Source: CAYFMS01 sp964491425
GTDB taxonomy: Bacteria; Patescibacteriota; Patescibacteriia; UBA9934
DNA: 7,719 bases
Assembly: GCA_964491425.1 (NCBI GenBank)
Contig: CAZBFR010000037.1
Location: 1-7,719 of the forward strand
Reading direction: 5' to 3'
In this document: one piece after another, positions 1-5,885 of the stretch
Layout of the letters: each line of letters begins with the position of its first letter
Numbering within the stretch: position 1 is the first letter of the stretch
Translations under genes and position numbers: made by a program
Notes under the pieces: model-generated
Told to the model about the DNA's origin: nothing
The model's input: only the letters and a program-made list of their open reading frames with translations
Databases searched by the model: none

Positions 1-626
1 ACAAGGCGACCGAGAAGGCCACCGAGGCGAAGAAGGCCACGAATCGTGCCAAGGCCGGGGTGATCGCAGCCGAGGGCTCGCTCAAGCGCGCCCAGGATCT
101 GCTCACCACCCCGCCCGCGCCCCCCAAGGCGACGAACGGCGGATGGTTCGCGACGATCACGGGCCTGCTCGTCGCGGCCCTGATCCTCCTCGGGATCATC
201 GCGTTCGGGGTCTGGCGCTGGTCGGCGGGTGGCAACACCCCCGTCCAGGTGACCGCGGTCACGGCCCCGGCCCCCGCGCCGACCGTCGCGACGACGACCC
301 CGACGCCCCCCGGCGCCCCAGTCGACCCGAGCACGCTCGCGTTGCTCGGCGGTCCGGATTGGACGACGTGTAACGAGGGAGAGTCCTGGTGCCTGCACTA
401 CGGTGCGGACCGCTGGGGCTTCTTCCTCCGCAACACGGAGGTCAAACCGGTGTGCTGGGAGTCGGGATCGAGCGCCATCAACAGCGCCCCCGTCCCCTGC
501 ATCGTCGACAAGACGACGGGGAACGCGGTGACGGCGGCGTGTCTGCCGTCCGACCCGACCGAGTCGCGCCCGGCGACGGCGGTATGCCCCGAGGTGGTGG
601 CCACCAACCACCGCCTCAACGGCTAG
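1..626 (+). CDS. Single-pass membrane protein with six-cysteine C-terminal ectodomain (5' end outside window)
   Basis: No known family recognised. The frame is open from base 3, so the true start is probably upstream of the window; a GTG at 60 is the only start candidate seen, and no Shine-Dalgarno precedes it. The visible 207 residues begin with a Lys/Ala/Thr/Glu-rich, probably helical cytoplasmic stretch (KATEKATEAKKAT). Counting from the GTG codon, a hydrophobic membrane helix follows at residues 29-52, flanked by WRW. Next come a Pro/Ala/Thr-rich linker (about 60-92) and a C-terminal domain with cysteines at 104, 111, 132, 147, 161 and 176. The positive N-side suggests N-in, C-out topology. 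The cysteine pattern recurs in the next gene. Base composition is unusual: bases 181-240 are 68% G+C, against 45% at 5041-5100. The gene ends in TAG, followed by two hairpins. That it is a coding gene is well supported; its function is unknown. Confidence 0.8.
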   Translation, partial: KATEKATEAKKATNRAKAGVIAAEGSLKRAQDLLTTPPAPPKATNGGWFATITGLLVAALILLGIIAFGVWRWSAGGNTPVQVTAVTAPAPAPTVATTTPTPPGAPVDPSTLALLGGPDWTTCNEGESWCLHYGADRWGFFLRNTEVKPVCWESGSSAINSAPVPCIVDKTTGNAVTAACLPSDPTESRPATAVCPEVVATNHRLNG

Positions 627-634
627 GCAACTAG

Positions 635-664
635 TCCAGCCCGCGCCGAGCGCGGACCCTGGAC
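635..664 (+). other. GC-rich hairpin directly after the first gene
   Basis: The outer arms GTCCAG (635-640) and CTGGAC (659-664) and the inner arms CCGCG (641-645) and CGCGG (651-655) pair, with loop CCGAG and a three-base bulge. No U-tract follows, so it may be an mRNA 3'-end stabiliser or part of a two-hairpin terminator rather than a terminator on its own. Confidence 0.5.
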
Positions 665-668
665 CGTA

Positions 669-723
669 ACCGGTTCGTATGAAGAAGGTACTCCCTTTTC
701 GTACGGACCGGTTTTCGCATTTA
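669..723 (+). terminator. Long intrinsic terminator after the first gene
   Basis: Bases 669-688 and 693-712 form a stem of about 20 pairs with loop TACT, three G-U wobbles and one mismatch (686/695). The outer 11 pairs (ACCGGTTCGTA with TACGGACCGGT) contain only one wobble. The stem is followed by TTTCGCATTT, a short interrupted U-tract. It separates the first gene from the promoter of the second. Confidence 0.65.
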
Positions 724-748
724 CAAAACAAATTTTCTCTGCTAACCT
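720..748 (+). promoter_or_regulatory. Sigma70-type promoter for the 438-residue membrane protein
   Basis: A -35 box TTTACA (720-725, five of six to consensus), a 17-base spacer and a weak -10 TAACCT (743-748) preceded by an extended TG (740-741). The predicted start near 755 gives a leader of about 34 bases, which contains the GGAG ribosome site at 779-782. The box directly abuts the upstream terminator. Confidence 0.5.
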
Positions 749-788
749 TCTTTTTCGTACCTTCAAACAACCTCTCCCGGAGCCTCAA

Positions 789-2105
789 GTGTGGAATATC
801 TACGTTGACGACGTTGCTATCGGAACGATTCGTCCGACGGTTCGAGTAAAAGTACTTGCGTCGGATGGGGAACTCTCTCTCAATGCGGGTTCGTGCGTTT
901 TTGAAATCAGGCACGGCCTGCTCGAACGATTTCATGTCACCGCTCGAACACCCGGAATCATCATAGAACGACCACCTCCCCCGACGGGAGCCGGCGGAGA
1001 GCCCGTCGACACGAAGCCGCATAGGCAGCGCTTGCGAACGGACATGGAATACACCCTGAACGCCGACGACACCCTGATTGTTCGGGGAAAAATCGTTCGT
1101 GTTCGAGCGAACGGAAAGATTGACGCGAGCGAGTACGGACTCCGAAGTGCGCACTCGTTCGAGAACGAACCGAGTCGATCGGACCCGACCTACGCGGACA
1201 CGCAGTCGGGAGAAGACGAAGAGGCCGCACCCCCGAGCCGACTTACGCTCGTCCCCGCCGTACTTCGCGAGGAAGACGACGAGGATGCGCCAACGGAGGC
1301 GCGCACGAGTCCACCGGCACCCATGAGAAGTACCGCCACCGAGGTGGTCGTAGAAACCGATCCAAACGATCCGGAGGGTGTCGAAATTGACTCCCTCAGC
1401 AAGTATCACAATGCGCTTCAGGTGATCGAAGCCGACAGCGTGAAGCGAATTGAGCGCCTCGTTTGGAACGGGGTTATCGCGGTCGGAAGCATTGGCATTC
1501 TCGCCAGCGTCGTTGTCATTGCGACCGGGTACATGGCCGTTAAAGACCTTGTGCCCGAACCAATCGCAGAGACAACGCTCGTCGAAGCTCCGGATCGGCA
1601 GTTCGTTGTCATTCCGCCGGCTCTACCCGTTCGAGCGATCGTTCGGAACGCTAATCCGATCATTCTCGAGAACACGATCGAAGTACTCCCCCCTGCCCCG
1701 ACGCCGAGCGTCGAGATCAAGGAGGAACAGCCGGTCGACGTTCCCGAGATCGAAGAGGCGTTCGTCATAGCGCCCGCGGTCGAGCCCCTCGAGGAGCTCG
1801 TCGACAACGCGCCCGAAGACTCGTACTTCGAGAACTACAACAACGACATTCCGTCGAAACGGATCGAGCCGATCCCAATCGACGTACAAGAAGAGTGCAC
1901 AAGAAGCGTGTGTAGCTTCCGGTACCGAGACTACGAGGCGATGGTCGCCACCGACTGGGAAGCGGAAGGCGTACGAATCGGTGCCTGCGAAATCGGCCCA
2001 TGCCTCACCACGATTACCGGCGCAATCGTGCCGAAATCATGTCTCGAATCCCCTTCTCGTCCGCCCGAGTGTCCGACCCTTCGGCTCCTCGCGCGCCACG
2101 AGTGA
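789..2105 (+). CDS. Single-pass membrane protein with acidic cytoplasmic linker and six-cysteine ectodomain
   Basis: No family recognised. GTG is chosen as the start because GGAG (779-782) lies 6 bases upstream and no other start codon occurs in the open frame back to 627. The protein has 438 residues. Residues 1-110 look beta-rich; 85-107 (EYTLNADDTLIVRGKIVRV) resemble the last strands of an FHA-like fold, but FHA binding residues are not evident. Residues 120-200 are a Glu/Asp/Pro-rich, probably disordered linker. A membrane helix spans about 225-252. Residues 253-365 are another Pro/Glu-rich spacer. The C-terminal domain carries cysteines 370, 375, 400, 405, 418 and 428. Topology is probably N-in, C-out. 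The last three cysteines and their surroundings match the upstream gene (TG..V..[AS]CL.S, SRP, CP), so the two ectodomains look homologous. A role as a surface receptor, anchor or envelope factor is possible but not shown by the sequence. Confidence 0.85.
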   Translation: MWNIYVDDVAIGTIRPTVRVKVLASDGELSLNAGSCVFEIRHGLLERFHVTARTPGIIIERPPPPTGAGGEPVDTKPHRQRLRTDMEYTLNADDTLIVRGKIVRVRANGKIDASEYGLRSAHSFENEPSRSDPTYADTQSGEDEEAAPPSRLTLVPAVLREEDDEDAPTEARTSPPAPMRSTATEVVVETDPNDPEGVEIDSLSKYHNALQVIEADSVKRIERLVWNGVIAVGSIGILASVVVIATGYMAVKDLVPEPIAETTLVEAPDRQFVVIPPALPVRAIVRNANPIILENTIEVLPPAPTPSVEIKEEQPVDVPEIEEAFVIAPAVEPLEELVDNAPEDSYFENYNNDIPSKRIEPIPIDVQEECTRSVCSFRYRDYEAMVATDWEAEGVRIGACEIGPCLTTITGAIVPKSCLESPSRPPECPTLRLLARHE

Positions 2106-2111
2106 CCCCTG

Positions 2112-2145
2112 CCCCCGGCCAGCCTACGCTGCGTCCGGGGGTTCA
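2112..2145 (+). terminator. Hairpin terminator after the 438-residue membrane protein
   Basis: CCCCCGG (2112-2118) pairs with CCGGGGG (2135-2141), with a small inner stem CAGC/GCTG (2120-2123 with 2128-2131). It is followed by TTCACTTCATT, a broken U-tract. GTGA at the stop codon can also pair with TTCAC downstream, extending the structure across a bulge. It starts only 6 bases after the stop. The strong stem supports a terminator; the poor U-tract lowers certainty. Confidence 0.55.
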
Positions 2146-2164
2146 CTTCATTCAATTATCCCTC

Positions 2165-2193
2165 TTGCCAATTTTTCACCCCCCTGTTAAGAT
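2165..2193 (+). promoter_or_regulatory. Sigma70-type promoter for tRNA-Asp
   Basis: TTGCCA (2165-2170, five of six to the -35 consensus), a 17-base spacer, then TAAGAT (2188-2193, four of six) with an extended TG at 2185-2186. Transcription would start near 2200, giving about 15 bases of 5' leader to be removed by RNase P. Confidence 0.65.
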
Positions 2194-2214
2194 ATTTGCA
2201 CGGAATTACCAATT

Positions 2215-2291
2215 GGGTCGGTAGTTCAACTGGTTAGAGCACCGCCCTGTCACGGCGGAAGTTGCGGGTTCGAGTCCCGTCCGACCCGCCA
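2215..2291 (+). tRNA. tRNA-Asp (anticodon GUC)
   Basis: All arms fold without mismatch. The acceptor GGGTCGG (2215-2221) pairs with CCGACCC (2281-2287). The D stem is GTTC/GAGC (2224-2227, 2237-2240). The anticodon stem is CCGCC/GGCGG (2242-2246, 2254-2258), with loop CTGTCAC and anticodon GTC at 2249-2251. The variable loop has 5 bases. The T stem is GCGGG/CCCGT around TTCGAGT. Discriminator G73 (2288) is the usual identity base of bacterial tRNA-Asp, and CCA is encoded at 2289-2291. It has its own promoter and terminator, so it is a single-gene transcription unit. Confidence 0.97.
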
Positions 2292-2297
2292 CGACCA

Positions 2298-2327
2298 CAT
2301 CACCCCTCAAGGGTGGTGTTTTCGTTT
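2298..2327 (+). terminator. Intrinsic terminator of tRNA-Asp
   Basis: CATCACCC (2298-2305) pairs with GGGTGGTG (2311-2318) around loop CTCAA, with one G-U pair. It is followed at once by TTTTCGTTT. It lies 6 bases after the encoded CCA. Confidence 0.75.
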
Positions 2328-2333
2328 AAGCCA

Positions 2334-2342
2334 TGCGAGAAT
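2334..2342 (+). promoter_or_regulatory. Possible extended -10 element for the P-loop kinase
   Basis: TGC followed by GAGAAT (2337-2342, four of six to TATAAT) lies 9 bases before the ATG at 2352. No good -35 box is seen at the right distance. If used, transcription would start about 3 bases before the ATG. The preceding tRNA terminator makes a promoter in this short gap necessary unless there is read-through. Confidence 0.35.
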
Positions 2343-2351
2343 AGGCCTGTT

Positions 2352-2813
2352 ATGAAAGTGATCATTTTACGAGGAATTTCTGGATCAGGGAAAACGACGT
2401 GGATTGCGAAAAATACGCCGGAAGCTTTCGTTGTTTCAGCGGATCATTTCTTTTTGGACGAAAACAACGAATACCGCTACGACGCGACCAAGCTCCAAGA
2501 GGCGCATGAGTCCTGCTACCGCGCATTTATAGAAGCCCTTACCGACAAGCGCCCACTTATTGCCGTAGACAATACAAACGTTGCACTTTGGGAAATCACG
2601 CCCTACAACCTTGCCGCCCGTGCCTTCGGCTACGACGTCGAAATTTTGACCTTGTCATGTCCGCCCGAGCTTGCCATCTCCCGCAAACAACTTGTTCCCG
2701 AGAATCATGTCCATCGAACCGCCCACCGCCTCACCGAGGAAACCAAACGCTTCCCTCCTTTTATCAAGGCAATTCATACCGTGATTGAGTCTAAAGAAAT
2801 CCCCGCCTTTTGA
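2352..2813 (+). CDS. Small P-loop kinase, N4BP2-like / AAA_33 family
   Basis: A 153-residue P-loop NTPase of the AAA_33 / N4BP2-like group, related to the kinase part of T4 polynucleotide kinase. Family members phosphorylate nucleic acid 5' ends or small molecules; the substrate here cannot be read from sequence. Walker A is GISGSGKTT (8-16). A VSAD motif (28-31) occupies the place of the catalytic Asp of T4 PNK-type kinases, followed by FFLDENNEYRYDATKLQEAH (33-52), very typical of N4BP2-like proteins. DNTN (73-76) is the second conserved acidic motif. An Arg/His-rich segment (119-133) probably forms the lid. The length covers one kinase domain with nothing extra, and the protein is soluble. 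ATG 2352 is chosen because the Walker A strand starts right after it; the frame runs on upstream into the tRNA, which cannot be coding. Upstream AGG (2343-2345) is only a weak ribosome site. Confidence 0.85.
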   Translation: MKVIILRGISGSGKTTWIAKNTPEAFVVSADHFFLDENNEYRYDATKLQEAHESCYRAFIEALTDKRPLIAVDNTNVALWEITPYNLAARAFGYDVEILTLSCPPELAISRKQLVPENHVHRTAHRLTEETKRFPPFIKAIHTVIESKEIPAF

Positions 2814-2823
2814 GCGGGGATTT
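2797..2823. terminator. Shared bidirectional terminator between convergent genes
   Basis: AAATCCCCGC (2797-2806) pairs perfectly with GCGGGGATTT (2814-2823) around a 7-base loop that contains the kinase stop codon. The A/T ends of the stem provide U-tracts in both directions. The minus-strand side (ATTTCTTT) is better, and begins only 3 bases past the stop of the operon coming from the right. Confidence 0.75.
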
Positions 2824-2826
2824 CGG

Positions 2827-3501
2827 TTATTCAACGATTTCTTTTTCATCTACCTCCCGATCGACAACGAGATCTGCTCGACGCTTAAGTTCCTCCGGGA
2901 GTTCATCGAGCGACCCTTCAAGAAGTTCGTCGTTAAAGAAGATTACAGGGATCTGTTCATTTGTACCGCCAAGGACATCGCGGAACGTGCGAATAACGGA
3001 CATATCAAGAAGTGTATCGAAGGCATAGAGGCGAACTTCCGGATACTCTTGCTGGAACGCACTTAGTCGGTGCCATGCGCGCAAACAGTCCTCGCATCCA
3101 TCATTTGCAAGAAACGCGACAACGGTTGGGATTTTATCCTCACATTTTTCATTAAAGGCCTTCGTAAGAAGATAGTCTCGAATTTGAAGGAGAGAATGCT
3201 CCGCCTTAAGTTGCATTACCTCAATATCGTCCGAACCTTTAAGTTCTTCAAGATACGTTATCTTCTGTCCGAGTGATCCGAGCTCTTCCCCAAACGACTG
3301 ACGGCGGGAAAGATCGCACTCCGCCCCTGCGCGAAGCTCATCCTCAAGTTCGTCGCTTGCAAGCTGAAGTGAGAGACCGTTACGAATCGAGCCTATATCA
3401 ACCGTCCGACGCTGTTCAAGTTCGTCGGAAACAACCATCGCCGTAACAAACATCACTGCCGTGATTAAAAACGCTGTAATGTATTTCGTTGCATGTTTCA
3501 T
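2827..3501 (-). CDS. Membrane-anchored thioredoxin-fold protein with CxxC site
   Basis: A 224-residue protein. An N-terminal hydrophobic helix (about 7-25, no clear cleavage site or lipobox) should anchor it outside the cytoplasm. Residues 26-118 are Glu/Leu-rich and probably helical or coiled coil. Residues 122-205 look like a thioredoxin fold: strand PTVVAFLA, then CEDC (Cys136, Cys139) at the start of a helix, strand VRLYAFD, and IPVIFF with the expected cis-Pro (185) before the last strands. The active site is G-C-E-D-C rather than W-C-G-P-C, so reduction potential and direction (oxidase, reductase, isomerase) are open. Cys62 and Cys120 are extra. The start at 3501 is preferred over an upstream in-frame one because the hydrophobic helix then begins the protein and only 8 bases separate it from the glycosyltransferase stop; GGAG lies 12 bases before it, inside that gene. 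It is the last gene of a three-gene operon. Confidence 0.8.
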   Translation of the reverse strand: MKHATKYITAFLITAVMFVTAMVVSDELEQRRTVDIGSIRNGLSLQLASDELEDELRAGAECDLSRRQSFGEELGSLGQKITYLEELKGSDDIEVMQLKAEHSLLQIRDYLLTKAFNEKCEDKIPTVVAFLANDGCEDCLRAWHRLSAFQQEYPEVRLYAFDTLLDMSVIRTFRDVLGGTNEQIPVIFFNDELLEGSLDELPEELKRRADLVVDREVDEKEIVE

Positions 3502-3509
3502 AATTATTG

Positions 3510-4742
3510 TTATCTCCACGGAACGTCCCGGGAAAAGACGACGTCGTAGATTGATTTTAAGGCCCAAACAGCGGCGATTGCCGGATAAACCGCAAGAATA
3601 GCAATGTCCCAACTAATAAATCGCCTATTAACCGTCCTTCGGCCGATATAGAGGAAAATTCCGACGATAGCAAACATTGAAAGCGTAATCATAATCGGAG
3701 TCGTACGCCCGACATACATCCACCCAACCGTAATATCGTCGAGCGAAAATCCGAGAACCGCGTACTGGACCTCCGAAAGCCAAGAAGCAAGGCGGACGAC
3801 GGTATTTGGCGCGAGATAGAGGAACGACACGATCGAGAAGATCGAATACGGAAGGACAATCATTCCGAGATTTCCATATTTCGGCGAAAAAAGGAGTCGG
3901 CGGTAATCAATCATGTTACGAAGAAACCCGGTAAGCCAACGGACGCGTTGTTTTAAAAGACCATTAAAGGTCGCTGGGCCAACCGTATAGACAAACGAGT
4001 CGGACGAGTAGCCGATTCGGTAGCCTGCCGACTGGATACGCAAGGCGATCTCGAGGTCCTCCGTGTGGTGGGCGTAACTATAACCTCCAAAGCGATCAAA
4101 CACGGATTTACGAAAAATCGAGAATGGACCCGGCGCAATATAGAGCGCATCCATCGCCGAAATCGCACTTCGCATCGCGTTCCCGATTTCGTACTCAACT
4201 TTTTGGAGGTACTGTAAAAATGATCGTGGGTGATCGATCGTCAGGGTCGGTACAATCGCCATTACGTCTTCCTCGTTAAAATGCTTAATACTATTTTTAA
4301 GCGCTTGTGAATCAACGCGAGAATCAGCGTCGAGACATCCGACGAACTCGCTCTCGACGTGTTCGAGCGCAAAATTTAGGGCATGATATTTACTTCCCTG
4401 GTTCTTCTTTTTCAACAGAAGCACATTCTCCTCGTTCTTAAACTCTTGGAGCGCCTCCCAAGTTCCATCCGTCGACCCGTCGTCAACGACAATGATCTTT
4501 ACCATTTTTTTCGGGTAATCGAGGGCGAGAAGCGAATGGATCGTTTTCTTCACGGTCTTTTCTTCATTGTAGCAAGGGACGATAATTGAGACGGTGCGGG
4601 TCGTGAGGATCGGTTTCTTTTTTGCAACGCCGTGGTGCTTTTCGAGATATTCAAACAAGTAGATTAAAAGAAGTACCTGAATAAAAATCTGGAAGAAGAG
4701 GAATGTTTGATAGACGATGTCGGAAAATTCGCTTAATTCCAT
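3510..4742 (-). CDS. Processive family 2 glycosyltransferase, PgaC/BcsA/hyaluronan-synthase type
   Basis: A 410-residue membrane GT2 enzyme that should polymerise and probably export a beta-linked polysaccharide from nucleotide sugars at the cytoplasmic face. There is one N-terminal membrane helix (about 12-31). The GT-A domain shows VSIIVPCYNEE (51-61), VVDDGSTDGT (85-94) binding the nucleotide, CLDADS (136-141) with the metal-binding DxD-like pair, HTEDLEIALR (226-235) with the catalytic-base TED, and QRVRW (265-269), the QxxRW motif of processive enzymes. About four membrane segments follow (roughly 290-311, 328-345, 350-367, 378-396). Length and layout fit the PgaC (poly-N-acetylglucosamine synthase) group best, but the sugar cannot be told from sequence. 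Its ATG lies one base after the stop of the upstream gene, implying translational coupling, and the thioredoxin-like gene follows after 8 bases. Confidence 0.9.
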   Translation of the reverse strand: MELSEFSDIVYQTFLFFQIFIQVLLLIYLFEYLEKHHGVAKKKPILTTRTVSIIVPCYNEEKTVKKTIHSLLALDYPKKMVKIIVVDDGSTDGTWEALQEFKNEENVLLLKKKNQGSKYHALNFALEHVESEFVGCLDADSRVDSQALKNSIKHFNEEDVMAIVPTLTIDHPRSFLQYLQKVEYEIGNAMRSAISAMDALYIAPGPFSIFRKSVFDRFGGYSYAHHTEDLEIALRIQSAGYRIGYSSDSFVYTVGPATFNGLLKQRVRWLTGFLRNMIDYRRLLFSPKYGNLGMIVLPYSIFSIVSFLYLAPNTVVRLASWLSEVQYAVLGFSLDDITVGWMYVGRTTPIMITLSMFAIVGIFLYIGRRTVNRRFISWDIAILAVYPAIAAVWALKSIYDVVFSRDVPWR

Positions 4743-4743
4743 A

Positions 4744-5847
4744 TTAAAATTCTCGTGCGATATCCTGATAGTCGGTTAAGACCTCTTCGTGCGCGCGGAT
4801 CGTCGGGCCAATCGCTCGCGTAAAATCACCCTCGAGTGCCTTTAGCACGAAACGATCCTGGAAGTGGTTCGCGAGAAACGCTTCGCGATTTTCAAACGGT
4901 CGAAGATCACCCGTTTCCGCAATATAATATCGCACACCGTCTTTTTCGATAACACTCGCCGTTGTGTGCATATCACAATCACACACCGAGCTATTTTCGA
5001 GATACGAGAAAAAGAGCGTTGGTTCAACGTCGATAATTTTCTTATTCCACGTTTCGCCGTAAAGATCTTCAGCCATTCTCTCGTCCTTTACGAAGCGTAA
5101 AATTCCGCCCGGCTCGACGGCGTAAACCTGCGGGGTCGATTGGATTTTTATAAGCCATGTCCCCGGACGCACCCGTACCGGTCGCCCGAGTTCAATATCC
5201 GCCATCATTTCGTCATCAATCGTCTTCACGTCTTCAAAATCCGTAAACCAACTAAAATAGATTGTTTCGTTTGGGAACGGGTGACGCTCACCTCCCCCAC
5301 CGATAAAGTACACCGCAGGAAGCGACTTTGAACGGACGAGGTCGCCAATCGCGAGATCGTCAGGAAGGGCCTGCTCAAACGTATCGCGGTCGGAAAAATA
5401 CTCCGCAACCGGATCATATTCTTGAATGTCTTTAAGCAAAACGATCGGAAGGGTCGTACTCGCCACGATCGTTGTAAGTGGCGAGAGTGCACGCCCACGC
5501 ACGCGTCCGTCGCCGTTTCGCGCGTCGATTCGTAAGCGCACCTTCGACGCGTTTACGTTTGGCACGCGCCAAGTATACGTGCCATTGACCGGCAAGGCCG
5601 TCTCGAGAAGATTAAAGCTCAAACCATCGTCAAACGATACATATACGTCGACGTTCGTCGCCGGTCCCGTTACTTCCCAATCAACAACGTACGCTTCCCC
5701 GCCCATAAAGTGCGTCGGAGCGTCAACGGAAACAAGGATATCTCCAAACCGCGCGCTTACAAGATACGCAAATACGGAAACAAGAAACGCAAGAAAAAGC
5801 GCGGAAAGGAGGACACGAATAGACGATGGACGATACGAAAACTCCAT
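4744..5847 (-). CDS. Membrane-anchored extracytoplasmic protein with Ig-like domain and three beta-type repeats
   Basis: A 367-residue protein with no named family that I can assign. An N-terminal signal anchor (about 10-31) is followed by an Ig-like beta domain (about 38-130: VDWEVTG, VDVYVSFDDG, YTWRVPN, VRLRIDARNGDG), a type common in bacterial surface proteins. Three degenerate repeats follow, each with the pattern hydrophobic-K/R, VY or YY-I/V, G-x-x-R-F/P-F, then an aromatic/acidic tail: about 169-221 (VYFIGGGGERHPFPNETIYF), 231-284 (VYAVEPGGILRFV), and 297-340 (YYIAETGDLRPFENREAF). Similar repeats are familiar to me from secreted CPR proteins. Cys289 and Cys291 (CDC) sit between repeats two and three. 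It is the first gene of the operon with the glycosyltransferase, so it may bind, guide or display the polymer; this is inference. There is no ribosome site before ATG 5847, which fits a leaderless transcript. Confidence 0.8.
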   Translation of the reverse strand: MEFSYRPSSIRVLLSALFLAFLVSVFAYLVSARFGDILVSVDAPTHFMGGEAYVVDWEVTGPATNVDVYVSFDDGLSFNLLETALPVNGTYTWRVPNVNASKVRLRIDARNGDGRVRGRALSPLTTIVASTTLPIVLLKDIQEYDPVAEYFSDRDTFEQALPDDLAIGDLVRSKSLPAVYFIGGGGERHPFPNETIYFSWFTDFEDVKTIDDEMMADIELGRPVRVRPGTWLIKIQSTPQVYAVEPGGILRFVKDERMAEDLYGETWNKKIIDVEPTLFFSYLENSSVCDCDMHTTASVIEKDGVRYYIAETGDLRPFENREAFLANHFQDRFVLKALEGDFTRAIGPTIRAHEEVLTDYQDIAREF

Positions 5848-5855
5848 TTAAAGTG

Positions 5856-5884
5856 ATTATACCCCGATAAGGGATGTGCTACAA
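5856..5884 (-). promoter_or_regulatory. Promoter of the glycosyltransferase operon
   Basis: On the minus strand a perfect TATAAT (5861-5856) lies 8 bases before ATG 5847. TTGTAG (5884-5879) stands 17 bases upstream as a partial -35 box (first three bases match). The predicted start near 5849 leaves about 2 leader bases. Confidence 0.6.
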
Positions 5885-5885
5885 T
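5877..5885 (+). promoter_or_regulatory. Extended -10 promoter of the 105-residue membrane protein
   Basis: TGC followed by TACAAT (5880-5885, five of six) lies 8 bases before ATG 5894. No convincing -35 box is seen, which the TG extension could offset. The predicted start near 5892 gives a leaderless mRNA. It overlaps the putative -35 box of the divergent promoter. Confidence 0.55.

Noticed and set aside
624..791. The first and second genes are in the same reading frame with no stop between TAG (624-626) and the GTG at 789, so TAG read-through would fuse them.
   Set aside because: The gap contains two hairpins, a promoter and a GGAG ribosome site, and its translation has no domain-like character. 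The open frame is best explained by chance over 54 codons.
789..1120. FHA domain at the N-terminus of the 438-residue protein.
   Set aside because: Only the final strand pattern is similar; the conserved Gly-Arg, Ser-x-x-His and Asn motifs are not convincing.
2103..2105. TGA read as glycine, as in some CPR lineages.
   Set aside because: TGA closes two genes here at natural domain ends, and reading through the first would run into the tRNA gene. None of the complete genes has an internal TGA.
2262..2351. N-terminal extension of the kinase frame.
   Set aside because: It begins inside the tRNA and crosses its terminator; the Walker A strand starts immediately after ATG 2352.
3502..3612. 37-residue N-terminal extension of the thioredoxin-like protein with extra cysteines.
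   Set aside because: It overlaps the end of the glycosyltransferase gene and would bury the signal anchor. The start at 3501 gives a normal operon spacing of 8 bases.
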